Source: an uncultured Clostridia bacterium
Lineage (GTDB): Bacteria; Bacillota; Clostridia; Christensenellales; Pumilibacteraceae
NCBI GenBank assembly: GCA_944363615.1
Contig: CALVUQ010000001.1
Span: 1 to 44,690, forward strand
Length of the DNA: 44,690 nucleotides
Reading direction: 5' to 3'
The notes under the pieces were generated by a model. It ran no database searches and was not told the DNA's origin. It saw only the letters and a program-made list of their open reading frames with translations. Positions 17,035 to 25,959 of the stretch are shown here, piece after piece; position 1 is the stretch's first letter, and each line of letters begins with the position of its first letter. The translations under genes were made by a program, and so were the position numbers.

Positions 17035-19116
17035 ATGAGCAAAGTTCCGGAATTGTTCGGCAGCCTTGTGTTCAACGATTTGGTAATGCAGAAATGTCTG
17101 CCGAAAGAAACGTACAAAGCATTCAAGTCGCTTGTCAAAGCGGGTGAGCCTTTGACGCCCGAAATCGCCAACGTAATCGCCAACGAGATGAAGGAATGGG
17201 CTATTTCCAAAGGCGCGACTCATTATACCCACTGGTTCCAGCCCATGACGGGTATAACCGCCGAAAAGCACGACAGCTTTATTTCCCCCGTGGGCGACGG
17301 CACCGTCATCATGAATTTCTCGGGCAAAGAGCTTATTAAAGGCGAGCCCGACGCGTCAAGCTTCCCCAACGGCGGATTGCGCTCCACTTTTGAGGCGCGC
17401 GGCTACACCGTGTGGGATCCGACGTGCTACGCTTTCATAAAAGACGGCGCGCTTTGCATACCTACGGCGTTCTGCTCCTACTCGGGGCAAGTGCTGGACA
17501 AGAAGACTCCGCTTATAAGGTCCACCGAGGCGCTGTCCGCTCAGGCCGTAAGACTTTTGAAGCTTTTCGGCAAGAACACGGCAAAAGTCACCGTTACCGT
17601 GGGACCGGAGCAGGAATACTTCCTCATCGACAAACAGCTTTATCTTAAACGTAAAGACCTTATCTTTACGGGCCGCACTCTTTTCGGCGCGAAACCTCCC
17701 AAGGGACAGGAACTTGAGGACCATTACTTCGGCAACATTCGTCCCAGAGTAATCGCGTTTATGGAAGACCTTGACGAGGAGCTTTGGAAACTGGGAATCT
17801 TAGCCAAAACCCGCCATAACGAGGTTGCTCCCTCCCAGCACGAGCTTGCGCCCATCTTCACCGTAGTCAACGTGGCAGCCGACCACAACCAGCTTACGAT
17901 GGAGTTCATGAAAAAAATCGCCGACAGACACAATCTTGCCTGCCTGTTGCACGAAAAACCCTTTGCGGGCGTAAACGGATCGGGCAAACACAACAACTGG
18001 TCCATCTGCACCGAAGAGGGCGAAAATCTGCTTGACCCGGGTAAAAACCCGCACGACAATCTTTTGTTCCTGACCATTCTGTGCGCCTTGATGGCGGCAA
18101 TCGACGACCATCAGGACCTTCTCAGGCTTTCAGTCGCAAGCGCCGGCAACGATCATCGTCTGGGCGCAAACGAGGCTCCTCCCGCGATAATCTCCATGTA
18201 TCTGGGCGACGAGCTTACCGATATCCTGGACGCCATGGCGGAGGACAAAGCTTACGAGAAGAAGAAAGCCACCGCTATGAACATGGGCGTGGACGTCATT
18301 CCCGCTTTCATGAAGGACACCACCGACCGCAACCGTACCTCGCCTTTCGCGTTTACGGGTAATAAATTCGAGTTCCGTATGTTGGGCTCCACTTCCAACA
18401 TTTCCTGCCCCAACACCATGATCAACGCAGTCGTTACCGAAAAGTTCGACGAGTTTGCCACCAGACTGGAAAAAGCCAAGGACTTTGAAAAGGAAGTCAA
18501 AAAGCTCATTCGCGACACTTATACTAAGCATAAGAGAATCGTATTCAACGGCAACGGTTACTCCGAAGAATGGACGGCGGAAGCCGAAAAACGCGGACTG
18601 CTCAACCTTAAAAACACTCCCGAAGCGCTGGTTCACTACACCGACGAAAAGAACGTCAAACTGTTGTCCAAGTACAACATTTACACTCCCGAGGAAGTGG
18701 CGGCGCGCGAAGAAATTCTTCTGGAAAACTATTCAAAGCTCATCAACATCGAGGCTCAGACCATGATAGAGATGGCAAGCAGAGAAATTCTTCCCGCCTG
18801 CATCGCGTTTTCCTCCAAGCTTACGCAAGCGATCATCGACAAAAAGGCCGTTTCCTTGCCCGCAGCCGCCGAAACCGATTTGGCACAGCATGTTTCGGAG
18901 CTTACAGACAGGGCTTACCTGGCGCTTAAGTCGCTTGAGGACATCGTTGTGGAAGCCAAACTTGTGGAGGACGTCGTCGCCGCAGCTTACAACTATCACG
19001 ACAAGGTTTTTGCCTCCATGCAGGAACTGCGCGCTTGCTGCGACGCTTTGGAAACCATTGTCTCCAAAGAGTACTGGCCCTTCCCCACTTACAGCGATTT
19101 GCTGTTTTCCGTCTGA
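17035..19116 (+). CDS. glnN: Type III glutamine synthetase
   Basis: The 693-residue protein has the length of GSIII enzymes, well above the 440-470 of type I. It joins glutamate and ammonium using ATP. GSIII markers are the N-terminal FGSLVFNDLVMQKCLP, HYTHWFQPMTG, VTVGPEQEYFLID, RHNEVAPSQHELAP, GVNGSGKHNNWS and GNDHRLGANEAPPAIISMYLG, which together hold the metal- and ATP-binding residues. AAGGAG lies ten bases before the ATG. It is the first gene of a nitrogen-assimilation pair with the downstream Amt-PII fusion. Regulation probably works through the upstream promoter and leader hairpin. Confidence 0.97.
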   Translation: MSKVPELFGSLVFNDLVMQKCLPKETYKAFKSLVKAGEPLTPEIANVIANEMKEWAISKGATHYTHWFQPMTGITAEKHDSFISPVGDGTVIMNFSGKELIKGEPDASSFPNGGLRSTFEARGYTVWDPTCYAFIKDGALCIPTAFCSYSGQVLDKKTPLIRSTEALSAQAVRLLKLFGKNTAKVTVTVGPEQEYFLIDKQLYLKRKDLIFTGRTLFGAKPPKGQELEDHYFGNIRPRVIAFMEDLDEELWKLGILAKTRHNEVAPSQHELAPIFTVVNVAADHNQLTMEFMKKIADRHNLACLLHEKPFAGVNGSGKHNNWSICTEEGENLLDPGKNPHDNLLFLTILCALMAAIDDHQDLLRLSVASAGNDHRLGANEAPPAIISMYLGDELTDILDAMAEDKAYEKKKATAMNMGVDVIPAFMKDTTDRNRTSPFAFTGNKFEFRMLGSTSNISCPNTMINAVVTEKFDEFATRLEKAKDFEKEVKKLIRDTYTKHKRIVFNGNGYSEEWTAEAEKRGLLNLKNTPEALVHYTDEKNVKLLSKYNIYTPEEVAAREEILLENYSKLINIEAQTMIEMASREILPACIAFSSKLTQAIIDKKAVSLPAAAETDLAQHVSELTDRAYLALKSLEDIVVEAKLVEDVVAAAYNYHDKVFASMQELRACCDALETIVSKEYWPFPTYSDLLFSV

Positions 19117-19145
19117 TAAAAAAATATAAATCAAATCAAGGACAC

Positions 19146-19190
19146 AAAGACGTGTTGGCTGCTTAAACTGCCTGCACGTCTTTTCTTTTT
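19146..19190 (+). terminator. Intercistronic terminator/attenuator between glnN and amt-PII
   Basis: AAAGACGTG and CACGTCTTT pair, with an inner GGC/GCC stem, and are followed by TCTTTTT. The amt-PII ribosome binding site lies 25 bases later and no clear promoter is seen for that gene, so it probably depends on readthrough. Confidence 0.7.
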
Positions 19191-19227
19191 AGGTATTAAA
19201 TTTTTTATATACAGGAGGTAAACAAAA

Positions 19228-20994
19228 ATGACAAACATGAACCTGTTTGCCGTGACCATGGACGATCTTGCCGCCAGTATAGACACCGTATGGATACTGG
19301 TCGGCGCGGCTTTGGTCTTCTTTATGCAGGCGGGATTCGCCATCGTGGAAGCGGGCCTTACCCGCGCGAAAAACACGGGCAACATCCTTATGAAGAACCT
19401 TATGGACTTCTGCCTGGGCACCATAGTCTTCTGGGTGCTGGGATACGGTCTTATGCACGGTAAGGACGTGGCGGGCATTATAGGTGTGCCTACCCTCGGA
19501 TTCCTTACGGGTGACTACGACATGCTTCACCTCATTTTCCAGACCGTCTTCTGCGCGACCGCGGCGACCATTGTTTCGGGCGCCATGGCGGAACGTACCA
19601 GATTTTCCTGCTACTGCATTTATTCGATTGTGATAAGCCTTATCGTTTATCCCGTTTCCGGCCACTGGATCTGGGGCGGCGGCTGGCTTGCGGACCTCGG
19701 GTTCCACGACTTCGCGGGCTCGGCTGCGGTTCACCTCGTGGGCGGTATTTCGGCCCTTATCGGCGCTGCAATGCTTGGTCCCCGTATCGGCAAATACGGT
19801 AAAGACGGAAAGCCCCGCGCTATTCCCGGTCATAACCTTACCTTTGCCGCTTTGGGCGTGTTTATCCTCTGGTTCTGCTGGTTCGGATTTAACGGCTCGT
19901 CTACGTACGGCGCAGTAGGACTGACCGACACGATGGCATTAGTCTTCGTGACGACCAATATGGCTCCTGCCGTTGCCGCCACCACCTGCCTTATCATCAC
20001 CTGGATAAGATATAAAAAGCCCGATGTTTCGATGTGCCTTAACGGCGCGCTTGCCGGCCTTGTCGCTATAACCGCAGGCTGCGACGTTGTGTCCCCCCTC
20101 GGCGCATTCTTCATAGGCATCATCGCCGGTTTCGTCGTCGTCTTCGGCGTGGAATTCCTGGATAAAGTCGTAAAAATCGACGACCCCGTCGGCGCAATAG
20201 CCGTTCACGGCTTCTGCGGTGCGACCGGTACCGTTCTTACCGGTATATTCAACACCACCGACGGTATCTGGGGCGCATTTGCCGGTAACACCGGTTGGGG
20301 CTCAGCCTTCAGCTATCTCGGAATCCAGATTCTGGGCGTAGTTGTGGTAATCGCCTGGGTAGGCGCCACCATGTTGCTTACTTTCTACCTGCTTAAAAAG
20401 TTCATGGGTCTGCGCGTTTCCGCAAAAGAGGAAATCGGCGGCCTGGATCTTTACGAGCACAACCTTGTTTCCGCTTACGCAGGATTTGACTTTGCTGACC
20501 ACACCGCCGACGAATACATCGCTGAAAACTCCGTATTTGCCGACACTGCAAGCGCGGCAAAACCCGCTGCTACTGCTGCTCCCGCCGTACCTGCGGCCAT
20601 GAAACCCGCAGAAACGCACAGCGGCGACAAGCCCAAACTTACCAAAGTGGTTATCGTCATCAACCGTAATAAGTTTGAAGCGCTTAAAGCCGCAATGAAC
20701 TCCATCGGCGTCACGGGCATGACCGTTTCCGAAGTCATGGGCTGCGGCGTACAGAAAGGACATACGGCAATGTACCGCGGCACCAAGTACGAAATGAACC
20801 TGCTGCCCAAGTACAAAGTTGAAATCGTGGTAAGCGCTGTCCCCGTTGAAACGGTAATCTCCGCAGCCGAAGCCGCACTGCATACCGGCAACATCGGCGA
20901 CGGAAAGATATTCGTTTACGACGTGGAAAACGTTGTCAAAATCCGTACCGGAGAAGAAGGTTTCGACGCGTTGCAGGACAACGATAAAGCTTAA
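19228..20994 (+). CDS. amt: Ammonium transporter fused to a C-terminal PII domain
   Basis: The 588-residue protein has two parts. Residues about 1-420 are an Amt/MEP/Rh ammonium channel with 11 hydrophobic segments (WILVGAALVFFMQAGFAIVE, GAMAERTRFSCYC, HLVGGISALIGA, AVHGFCGATGTVLTGIF). After an Ala/Pro linker (about 435-467) comes a full PII domain (468-588) with KVVIVINRNKFEALKAAM, the T-loop QKGHTAMYRGTKYEMNLLPK that keeps the usual tyrosine, GDGKIFVYDVENVVKIRTGEE and DAL. PII normally gates the channel as a separate trimer; fusion puts one PII per subunit. AGGAGG lies 8-9 bases before the ATG. It follows glnN by 111 bp. Confidence 0.95.
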   Translation: MTNMNLFAVTMDDLAASIDTVWILVGAALVFFMQAGFAIVEAGLTRAKNTGNILMKNLMDFCLGTIVFWVLGYGLMHGKDVAGIIGVPTLGFLTGDYDMLHLIFQTVFCATAATIVSGAMAERTRFSCYCIYSIVISLIVYPVSGHWIWGGGWLADLGFHDFAGSAAVHLVGGISALIGAAMLGPRIGKYGKDGKPRAIPGHNLTFAALGVFILWFCWFGFNGSSTYGAVGLTDTMALVFVTTNMAPAVAATTCLIITWIRYKKPDVSMCLNGALAGLVAITAGCDVVSPLGAFFIGIIAGFVVVFGVEFLDKVVKIDDPVGAIAVHGFCGATGTVLTGIFNTTDGIWGAFAGNTGWGSAFSYLGIQILGVVVVIAWVGATMLLTFYLLKKFMGLRVSAKEEIGGLDLYEHNLVSAYAGFDFADHTADEYIAENSVFADTASAAKPAATAAPAVPAAMKPAETHSGDKPKLTKVVIVINRNKFEALKAAMNSIGVTGMTVSEVMGCGVQKGHTAMYRGTKYEMNLLPKYKVEIVVSAVPVETVISAAEAALHTGNIGDGKIFVYDVENVVKIRTGEEGFDALQDNDKA

Positions 20995-21056
20995 CGGCTT
21001 TCTCCCTTCTTTATCCGACCAACGCACGATAAAACCTGATATTAACGGCTGAAAGC

Positions 21057-21093
21057 AAAAACCTCGCGTTTTTAGTAAAACGCGAGGTTTTTT
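21057..21093. terminator. Strong bidirectional intrinsic terminator
   Basis: AAAAACCTCGCGTTTT and AAAACGCGAGGTTTTTT form a perfect stem with a 4-base loop and T runs on both strands. It ends the glnN/amt-PII transcript and could also end the minus-strand transcript arriving from addAB and the candidate RNA. Confidence 0.92.
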
Positions 21094-21328
21094 CAAGCTG
21101 TTTCCTTAAAGAGCTTATTCCTTCCCCGTAGACAGTCCGTCTCAGCGAAAAGTTTTTTATCCGTTTTCCGCTTAGAAATACTTACAAAAAAAAATTATGT
21201 TACAAAAGCCTGAAATTTTTTTGCTGTTTTCCGCGCGGCTTTTAATCTTTACATCGCGCAAAAGCATTATATCTATTAACCCGACGTAAGCTGTTACCTC
21301 CCCTCCTATGAGCCGTAAAGCCATAAAA

Positions 21329-21540
21329 CTCCGTCAACAAAAGTCAAGCGGTTAAATAATTCTTAAAAATCATCCTGTTTATAAACAACTGCTTGGCCTT
21401 CTGTATGAGCGTGCCCGCAAAAATCATACAGTCCGAACCTTCTTGAACAATCAGCCCTGCTCTTTTGCAGCGCATAAAGAAACGACGTAAGTACTTTCAC
21501 CCAAAAGCTATCTCTATAAAAAACTCCGTCGTAAAACCTC
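21329..21540 (-). ncRNA. Candidate structured non-coding RNA (unassigned family)
   Basis: On the minus strand, right after the membrane-protein stop, about 210 nt can fold into several helices. ACGACG (21527-21532) pairs with CGTCGT (21482-21487). An 11-bp hairpin at 21401-21431 consists of CTGTATGA, a five-U bulge, GCG, loop GGCA, CGC, TCATACAG. CAAGCAGTT (21387-21395) pairs with AACCGCTTG (21345-21353) with one mismatch. GACGGAGTTTT occurs near both ends (21524-21530 and 21329-21335). I could not name the family; the length and Clostridial host make raiA-type RNA an obvious one to test. No promoter of its own is clear, so it may be processed from the addB-addA-orf transcript. Confidence 0.5.
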
Positions 21541-22542
21541 TTAATTGTCGGACGCATCGTGCGCCGCCCGTAAAAGCCTTTTAAAGGCTTCGTCCAGTTT
21601 CATTTTGGGTGAAGCCTCCGCGTCTTCGGGCTTTACGCTTTCTTCGCGCAAAAGGGCGCTTATCTCTTTCATCTCGTCTGAAGCGTTGCCGTAATCTTTC
21701 TTATTATCCGAACTTGTCTCCGCGTTTTCAAACGCCGGCTCGCAAACAGGCAGCCTGAATCCGTCAAGATAATCGTCGTCGGAATCAGGCAAAGAAATTT
21801 TACTTTCCAAAAGCTTTTCCCCGTTTAAGGCGTTCAACTCTTCCCTTTCCGAAGAAAACGAGTCTGAACGGGTTTCCCCGTCCCTGCATGTTTTAGCCGT
21901 TTCACGGTTCTCCGACGGTTTCAAGACGACTTTGGAATCTTCTTCATAATGCGCAAAAAGCCTTAGCTTAAATTTTTCGTCCGTTAAATCCCTAAATTTA
22001 TCGAAAGCGGAACGGATTGATTTGTCGGCGCATGCGGCAAAAGAAAAGCAAACGGCGGCAAACGCAAGTCCCTCTGTAAACAGTACCGAAGCCGTGGAGA
22101 ATATCGCCCCGTCTGCGAAAGGATGATTATAGTAATGCGAAAACGCAAGAAAAGTCAGGAAAACCGCTATAGCCGCGGTAGTTGCAAAAATCGCTTTTAC
22201 GCCGCATTTCAATGCTTTAGCGCCCCTGAATTCAATATCTGAGGATACAAACGCGGACGGCGGAGCGTTAAACGCTTCCGCTTTATAAAAAGCGTTTTTT
22301 ACCCATTGCGGCATATCAGCTAAACTTTTTAACCGGCAAACAGAAAAATCGTAACTATCAAGGGTGGAAAGTTCTTCCCGCAATGCTGTGATTTTGCGTT
22401 TTTCACGCCGTGCTTTCGCCCAGCCGACAACCGTCGCCAAAGCTGTAATAACTAAAGGCAACGCCGTCATGGCAAGCGCCGCCACGGTAAAGCCCGTTTC
22501 CGACACGAAAAAAGCATGAACGCCTTTTAAAAATTCATACAT
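21541..22542 (-). CDS. Unknown membrane protein with acidic C-terminal tail
   Basis: The 333-residue protein is not recognised. It has a hydrophobic helix at about residues 14-40, a basic coiled-coil-like stretch (KARREKRKITALREEL), two more helices at about 115-138 and 147-170, and a hydrophilic tail of about 150 residues rich in Glu, Asp and Ser. Three passes plus a long cytoplasmic tail is the likely topology. ATG 22542 has GGAGGG nine bases upstream; a TTG at 22563 in the same frame lacks a site. It follows addA by 144 bp on the same strand and is followed at once by the candidate RNA. It may belong to the addAB transcript; no function is proposed. Confidence 0.75.
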   Translation of the reverse strand: MYEFLKGVHAFFVSETGFTVAALAMTALPLVITALATVVGWAKARREKRKITALREELSTLDSYDFSVCRLKSLADMPQWVKNAFYKAEAFNAPPSAFVSSDIEFRGAKALKCGVKAIFATTAAIAVFLTFLAFSHYYNHPFADGAIFSTASVLFTEGLAFAAVCFSFAACADKSIRSAFDKFRDLTDEKFKLRLFAHYEEDSKVVLKPSENRETAKTCRDGETRSDSFSSEREELNALNGEKLLESKISLPDSDDDYLDGFRLPVCEPAFENAETSSDNKKDYGNASDEMKEISALLREESVKPEDAEASPKMKLDEAFKRLLRAAHDASDN

Positions 22543-22586
22543 GAAGAATGTCCCTCCCGACAAAAATTTTGCCGCGGCGAACCGCG

Positions 22587-22613
22587 TTTCCGCCTGCCGT
22601 ACGGCTGCGGAAA
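22587..22613 (-). promoter_or_regulatory. Hairpin in the leader of the membrane-protein gene
   Basis: TTTCCGC and GCGGAAA enclose an inner GCC-GTAC-GGC stem, about 10 bp in all. No T run follows on the minus strand, so it is not a terminator. It lies between addA and the ribosome binding site of the next gene. Confidence 0.4.
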
Positions 22614-22686
22614 AAAGGACGGATATGAATTTTTATAAGCTATTTATAAAAGCGCGCGCTTAAGCGCAACCGGCTTTAGCGCCGTA

Positions 22687-25600
22687 TCAGACCTTGCGTT
22701 TGGCGAAAAATTTTTCAATCGCGCTGTCCGTTCTTTCTCGCGGAATTTCGATAAAGTCAGACAGGACGAAAGAATAAATAAGCGTTTTGGTCACTTTAAG
22801 CCCCAGAATGTTTTCCGCCGCAGCACGGTAAACCGCAAGCTGAAGGTCGTATCCGCCCGAAATAATTGTTGACGGATCTGAGGTTTTGTAATCTATAACG
22901 ATGCAATTTTCTCCGTCGATAATCATAAGATCTATGACGCCCTGCACCAACAAGCCCTGCATATTAAGCACAAACTGCTTTTCGCGGTAAAAGTTTTCGC
23001 CCAAAATGGGTTTGATTTTTTCGCGGGCGGCGAACAGTTTTTCCTTGTCTGTAAGCTCGCCTATACCGTATTCATCGCAAAGCAGCCGCCACTGAAGTTC
23101 AAAATCGGCGTTAAAATCCATACATTCCATCGCCTTATGGTAAGCGTTGCCCCTGTCTAAAGCCCTGTCGTCCGATTCTCCGCCGATATAATGAGTAAAT
23201 TCTGTCTCGTCGATAAGCCGGTTCATCGCGGTGACGGAACTTTTAACCTCACGATGCTCATAAGGATATTTAAAACCGATGTATTTTTTAATCGAGTCCG
23301 TGAGATGCGCGTCGGGTTGGGAAGAAACGACCAGTTTCTCGTCCGCGGAATAATCCACGCGACAATCGTCCTGCTCCTTAAGTCTGTAACCGATGCGCGC
23401 GTAAAACGGCCTTAACCAGTCGAAAAAGCTGGTGCCGCCCTCGAAATCGGTTGCGCTGTCGCTGTCGAAATTGAAAACGGGGTCCTTTTCTTTGGCGCAG
23501 GCGTAGACGTAAAGACCGTTTTTGGCGCGCGTCAAAGCGACGTACAACAGGCGCATCTCCTCTTCCAGCATTGCGCGTTTCTTTTTAAGCGACGCCGCGA
23601 AAGTCAGTCTGTTGACTTTTACGGTGCGTTCGTCAAGGTCGTGATTTTTCATGCAAAGACCCAGTTTTGAGTCGATAATCACCTTACCCAGAAGGTCCGA
23701 CATGTTGAACTGCCTGTCCGTGCCGGCAAGATACACAAAGGGAAATTCCAGCCCTTTGGAGCCGTGGACGGTCATGACCGAAACGGCGTTTGCCGCCCCC
23801 GAGCGTTTGAAGTCGTCCAGTTTTAAATCCAGAAAAGCGACGTATTCCCTTACGCTGCCCCCGTAAGGCGAAGAAGAAAGATGATCCAGAAAAGCGTTTA
23901 ACGCGTCCGCTTTTTCCTCAGGCGCGTCGGAAGACAGCGCCTGCGCAAACCATTCTTTTTCCGCGGTCAGCATACCGATAAGCTCGGCCGCGGTGCGGGT
24001 ATAGCTTAGCGCGAGATACCTTTGCGTAAGCGCAAAAAATTCTTTCAATTTTTCGGCCGTTTCGTCCTTTTTGCTTGCGGCATACCCGTCGCACAGCGCA
24101 TAAAAACGGTTTTCGGTCTTAGGCCCCGCAAGTTTTACGGCGCAAAGCTCATCGTCGCTGAGCCCCGCAACGGGGGACCTTAAAAGGGCGACAAGCGCGA
24201 TGTCGTCCGTAAAATTGCACAGATACCGCATGAACTGAGTCAGTACCGTAACTTCGTACACGGAAGAAAACTTAAGGTTATCGGACAGTGACGCGTTAAC
24301 GCCGATTTTACGCAATTTTTCGTATAAAAGCCCGAAATATTCGCCGCGCGAGGCAACCAGCACGGCAATGTCGGACGGACTGACGGGGCGAGAGCCTCCC
24401 TCCGGCAAGGGGACGGTGCCCTCCGCCAGTTTTCGGGCGATGTCCGTCACGATAAGATCCGTTTCGGCGTCCGCTTTGCCGTAATCGGACAGATTTTCGG
24501 ATTGAGAAACGCTGTACACGCCTTTATAGGGAAAGGTTTTGTCGTCCAGCTTTATGAGATTAAGTTGCACTTCCCCGCCCTTTAAGTCCCTTCCGCTTTT
24601 AAGCAGCGCTTTCGTGCGATAATCGATTTTGCCGAAATCCTCCGTCATAAGCGACGAAAATACCTTGTTCGCAAACTCGAGAATGTTTTCCGAACTTCTG
24701 AAATTGTCGTTTAATTCAATCGGGCAGGCAAAACCTTTTTGGCTGTAATTGACGTATTTGTCCAGGAAAATTTCGGGGTCGCACATGCGGAAAGCGTAAA
24801 TACTTTGCTTGACGTCGCCCACAAGAAACAGATTGCCGCTGCTTTTTACCGCGTCGACAATGCGCTCCTGAAGCGGATTGACGTCCTGATATTCGTCCAC
24901 GAAAATATACTTGTACTTTTCGCAGATTTCCCGTTTTATAACGGGGTCCTCCACGATTCTGCACGCAAAATGCTCTAAGTCCGAGTAGTCCAGCCGCGCT
25001 TTCTTCCTTTTTGCCTCGGCGTAAATGCGCCTGCTTTCTTTCACCAGCGACAAAAGCACGTCCGTAAAGACGGGAGGATTTTCGGGAAGAGGCAGTCCTT
25101 CGTACGCGTCCAGGGTTTTTGCCGCTTCGAAATAATCGTTTTTAAGCCTGAGAAATTCCTCGTTAAGGGAAGCAAACTTTTCGTCGATTTTCCCGAAAGC
25201 GCGCTTTACTTCCCCCGTTCCGCCGTCCAGATATTCGGAAAACGACCTAAGCACCGCCTCGTTCCGCGTAAAACCCGCCTTGACGGTCCTGTCGTAAAGG
25301 TCTTTGACAAGCGGCCGGAAACGCGATTTAAGCCTTCTCCTCTCTTCCGCGACCACGGCGTCGGCAAGCGATAAATCGTTTACGCCGGACTTTGCGTTTT
25401 CCGTAAGCCATTTGTCGGGATCAGGCTGTGCCTCAGCAAAATCGAAAACCTTTTTGATTAAATACTTCAGCGGCTCGTCGCTGCGACGGGAAAGCATTAC
25501 ATCGTAAAACTCGGCAAAATCCGCGTCGCCGTTTGTTACGGCCTGCTCCACCGCTTCGTCAATGGCGGCGTAAAGCATGGCAGCCGAGTCCGCCTCGTCC

Positions 25601-25959
25601 GCTATTTCAAAAGAAGGATCTGCGTCCACCGCGTAAAAATAAGTGCGTATCAACCGCTGACACCAGCTGTGCAAAGTGCTTATCTCCGCGGAGGGCAAAA
25701 GCAACAGCTGTTTTTCGGCGTTTGTGTCGCCGTTTTCGGCACGTTTCATAAGACGGGAAAGCAACTTTTCGCGCATATCGGCGGCAGCGCTGCGCGTAAA
25801 TGTGCATATGACCATGTTTTCAAGCGACTCGCCTTCGTCTATAAGCGAAAGAACGCGCTCGATCATGACGGTGGTCTTGCCGCTGCCTGCAGAAGCCGAC
25901 ACTATGAGATTTTCGCCGCGGGATTTAATGGCTTTAAGCTGTAAAAATGTAAAACTCAT
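22687..25959 (-). CDS. addA: ATP-dependent helicase/nuclease subunit A
   Basis: The 1090-residue protein is the UvrD-like helicase plus RecB-type nuclease subunit of AddAB, which processes double-strand ends for recombination. Motifs in order: SASAGSGKTTVMIERV (Walker A), FVDEYQDVNPLQ (motif II), VGDVKQSIYAFR (III), SVMTVHGSKGLEFPFVYLAG (V) and EEMRLLYVALTRAK (VI). The C-terminal nuclease has DRGNAYHKAM (His), VQGVIDLMIID (Asp) and CIVIDYKTS (Asp-Tyr-Lys). A frame-open start lies 16 codons upstream, inside addB, but ATG 25959 overlaps the addB TGA as ATGA and gives a normal N-terminus. AGGAG is only two bases before this ATG, so translation is probably coupled. Confidence 0.97.
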   Translation of the reverse strand: MSFTFLQLKAIKSRGENLIVSASAGSGKTTVMIERVLSLIDEGESLENMVICTFTRSAAADMREKLLSRLMKRAENGDTNAEKQLLLLPSAEISTLHSWCQRLIRTYFYAVDADPSFEIADEADSAAMLYAAIDEAVEQAVTNGDADFAEFYDVMLSRRSDEPLKYLIKKVFDFAEAQPDPDKWLTENAKSGVNDLSLADAVVAEERRRLKSRFRPLVKDLYDRTVKAGFTRNEAVLRSFSEYLDGGTGEVKRAFGKIDEKFASLNEEFLRLKNDYFEAAKTLDAYEGLPLPENPPVFTDVLLSLVKESRRIYAEAKRKKARLDYSDLEHFACRIVEDPVIKREICEKYKYIFVDEYQDVNPLQERIVDAVKSSGNLFLVGDVKQSIYAFRMCDPEIFLDKYVNYSQKGFACPIELNDNFRSSENILEFANKVFSSLMTEDFGKIDYRTKALLKSGRDLKGGEVQLNLIKLDDKTFPYKGVYSVSQSENLSDYGKADAETDLIVTDIARKLAEGTVPLPEGGSRPVSPSDIAVLVASRGEYFGLLYEKLRKIGVNASLSDNLKFSSVYEVTVLTQFMRYLCNFTDDIALVALLRSPVAGLSDDELCAVKLAGPKTENRFYALCDGYAASKKDETAEKLKEFFALTQRYLALSYTRTAAELIGMLTAEKEWFAQALSSDAPEEKADALNAFLDHLSSSPYGGSVREYVAFLDLKLDDFKRSGAANAVSVMTVHGSKGLEFPFVYLAGTDRQFNMSDLLGKVIIDSKLGLCMKNHDLDERTVKVNRLTFAASLKKKRAMLEEEMRLLYVALTRAKNGLYVYACAKEKDPVFNFDSDSATDFEGGTSFFDWLRPFYARIGYRLKEQDDCRVDYSADEKLVVSSQPDAHLTDSIKKYIGFKYPYEHREVKSSVTAMNRLIDETEFTHYIGGESDDRALDRGNAYHKAMECMDFNADFELQWRLLCDEYGIGELTDKEKLFAAREKIKPILGENFYREKQFVLNMQGLLVQGVIDLMIIDGENCIVIDYKTSDPSTIISGGYDLQLAVYRAAAENILGLKVTKTLIYSFVLSDFIEIPRERTDSAIEKFFAKRKV

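Larger units (their letters stand above)
20995..21540. other. Long intergenic region with terminator and candidate structured RNA
   Basis: This 546-bp stretch contains a strong bidirectional terminator (21057-21093) and, at about 21330-21540 on the minus strand, several long-range pairings that suggest a structured RNA. Between 21094 and 21330 I see no gene. A 64-codon frame over the RNA (21363-21557) has no ribosome binding site and is not believed. Confidence 0.6.

Noticed and set aside
21363..21557. 64-codon minus-strand frame over the RNA candidate
   Set aside because: It has no ribosome binding site, overlaps the end of the membrane-protein gene in another frame, and runs through the paired elements; I read it as a frame inside an RNA.
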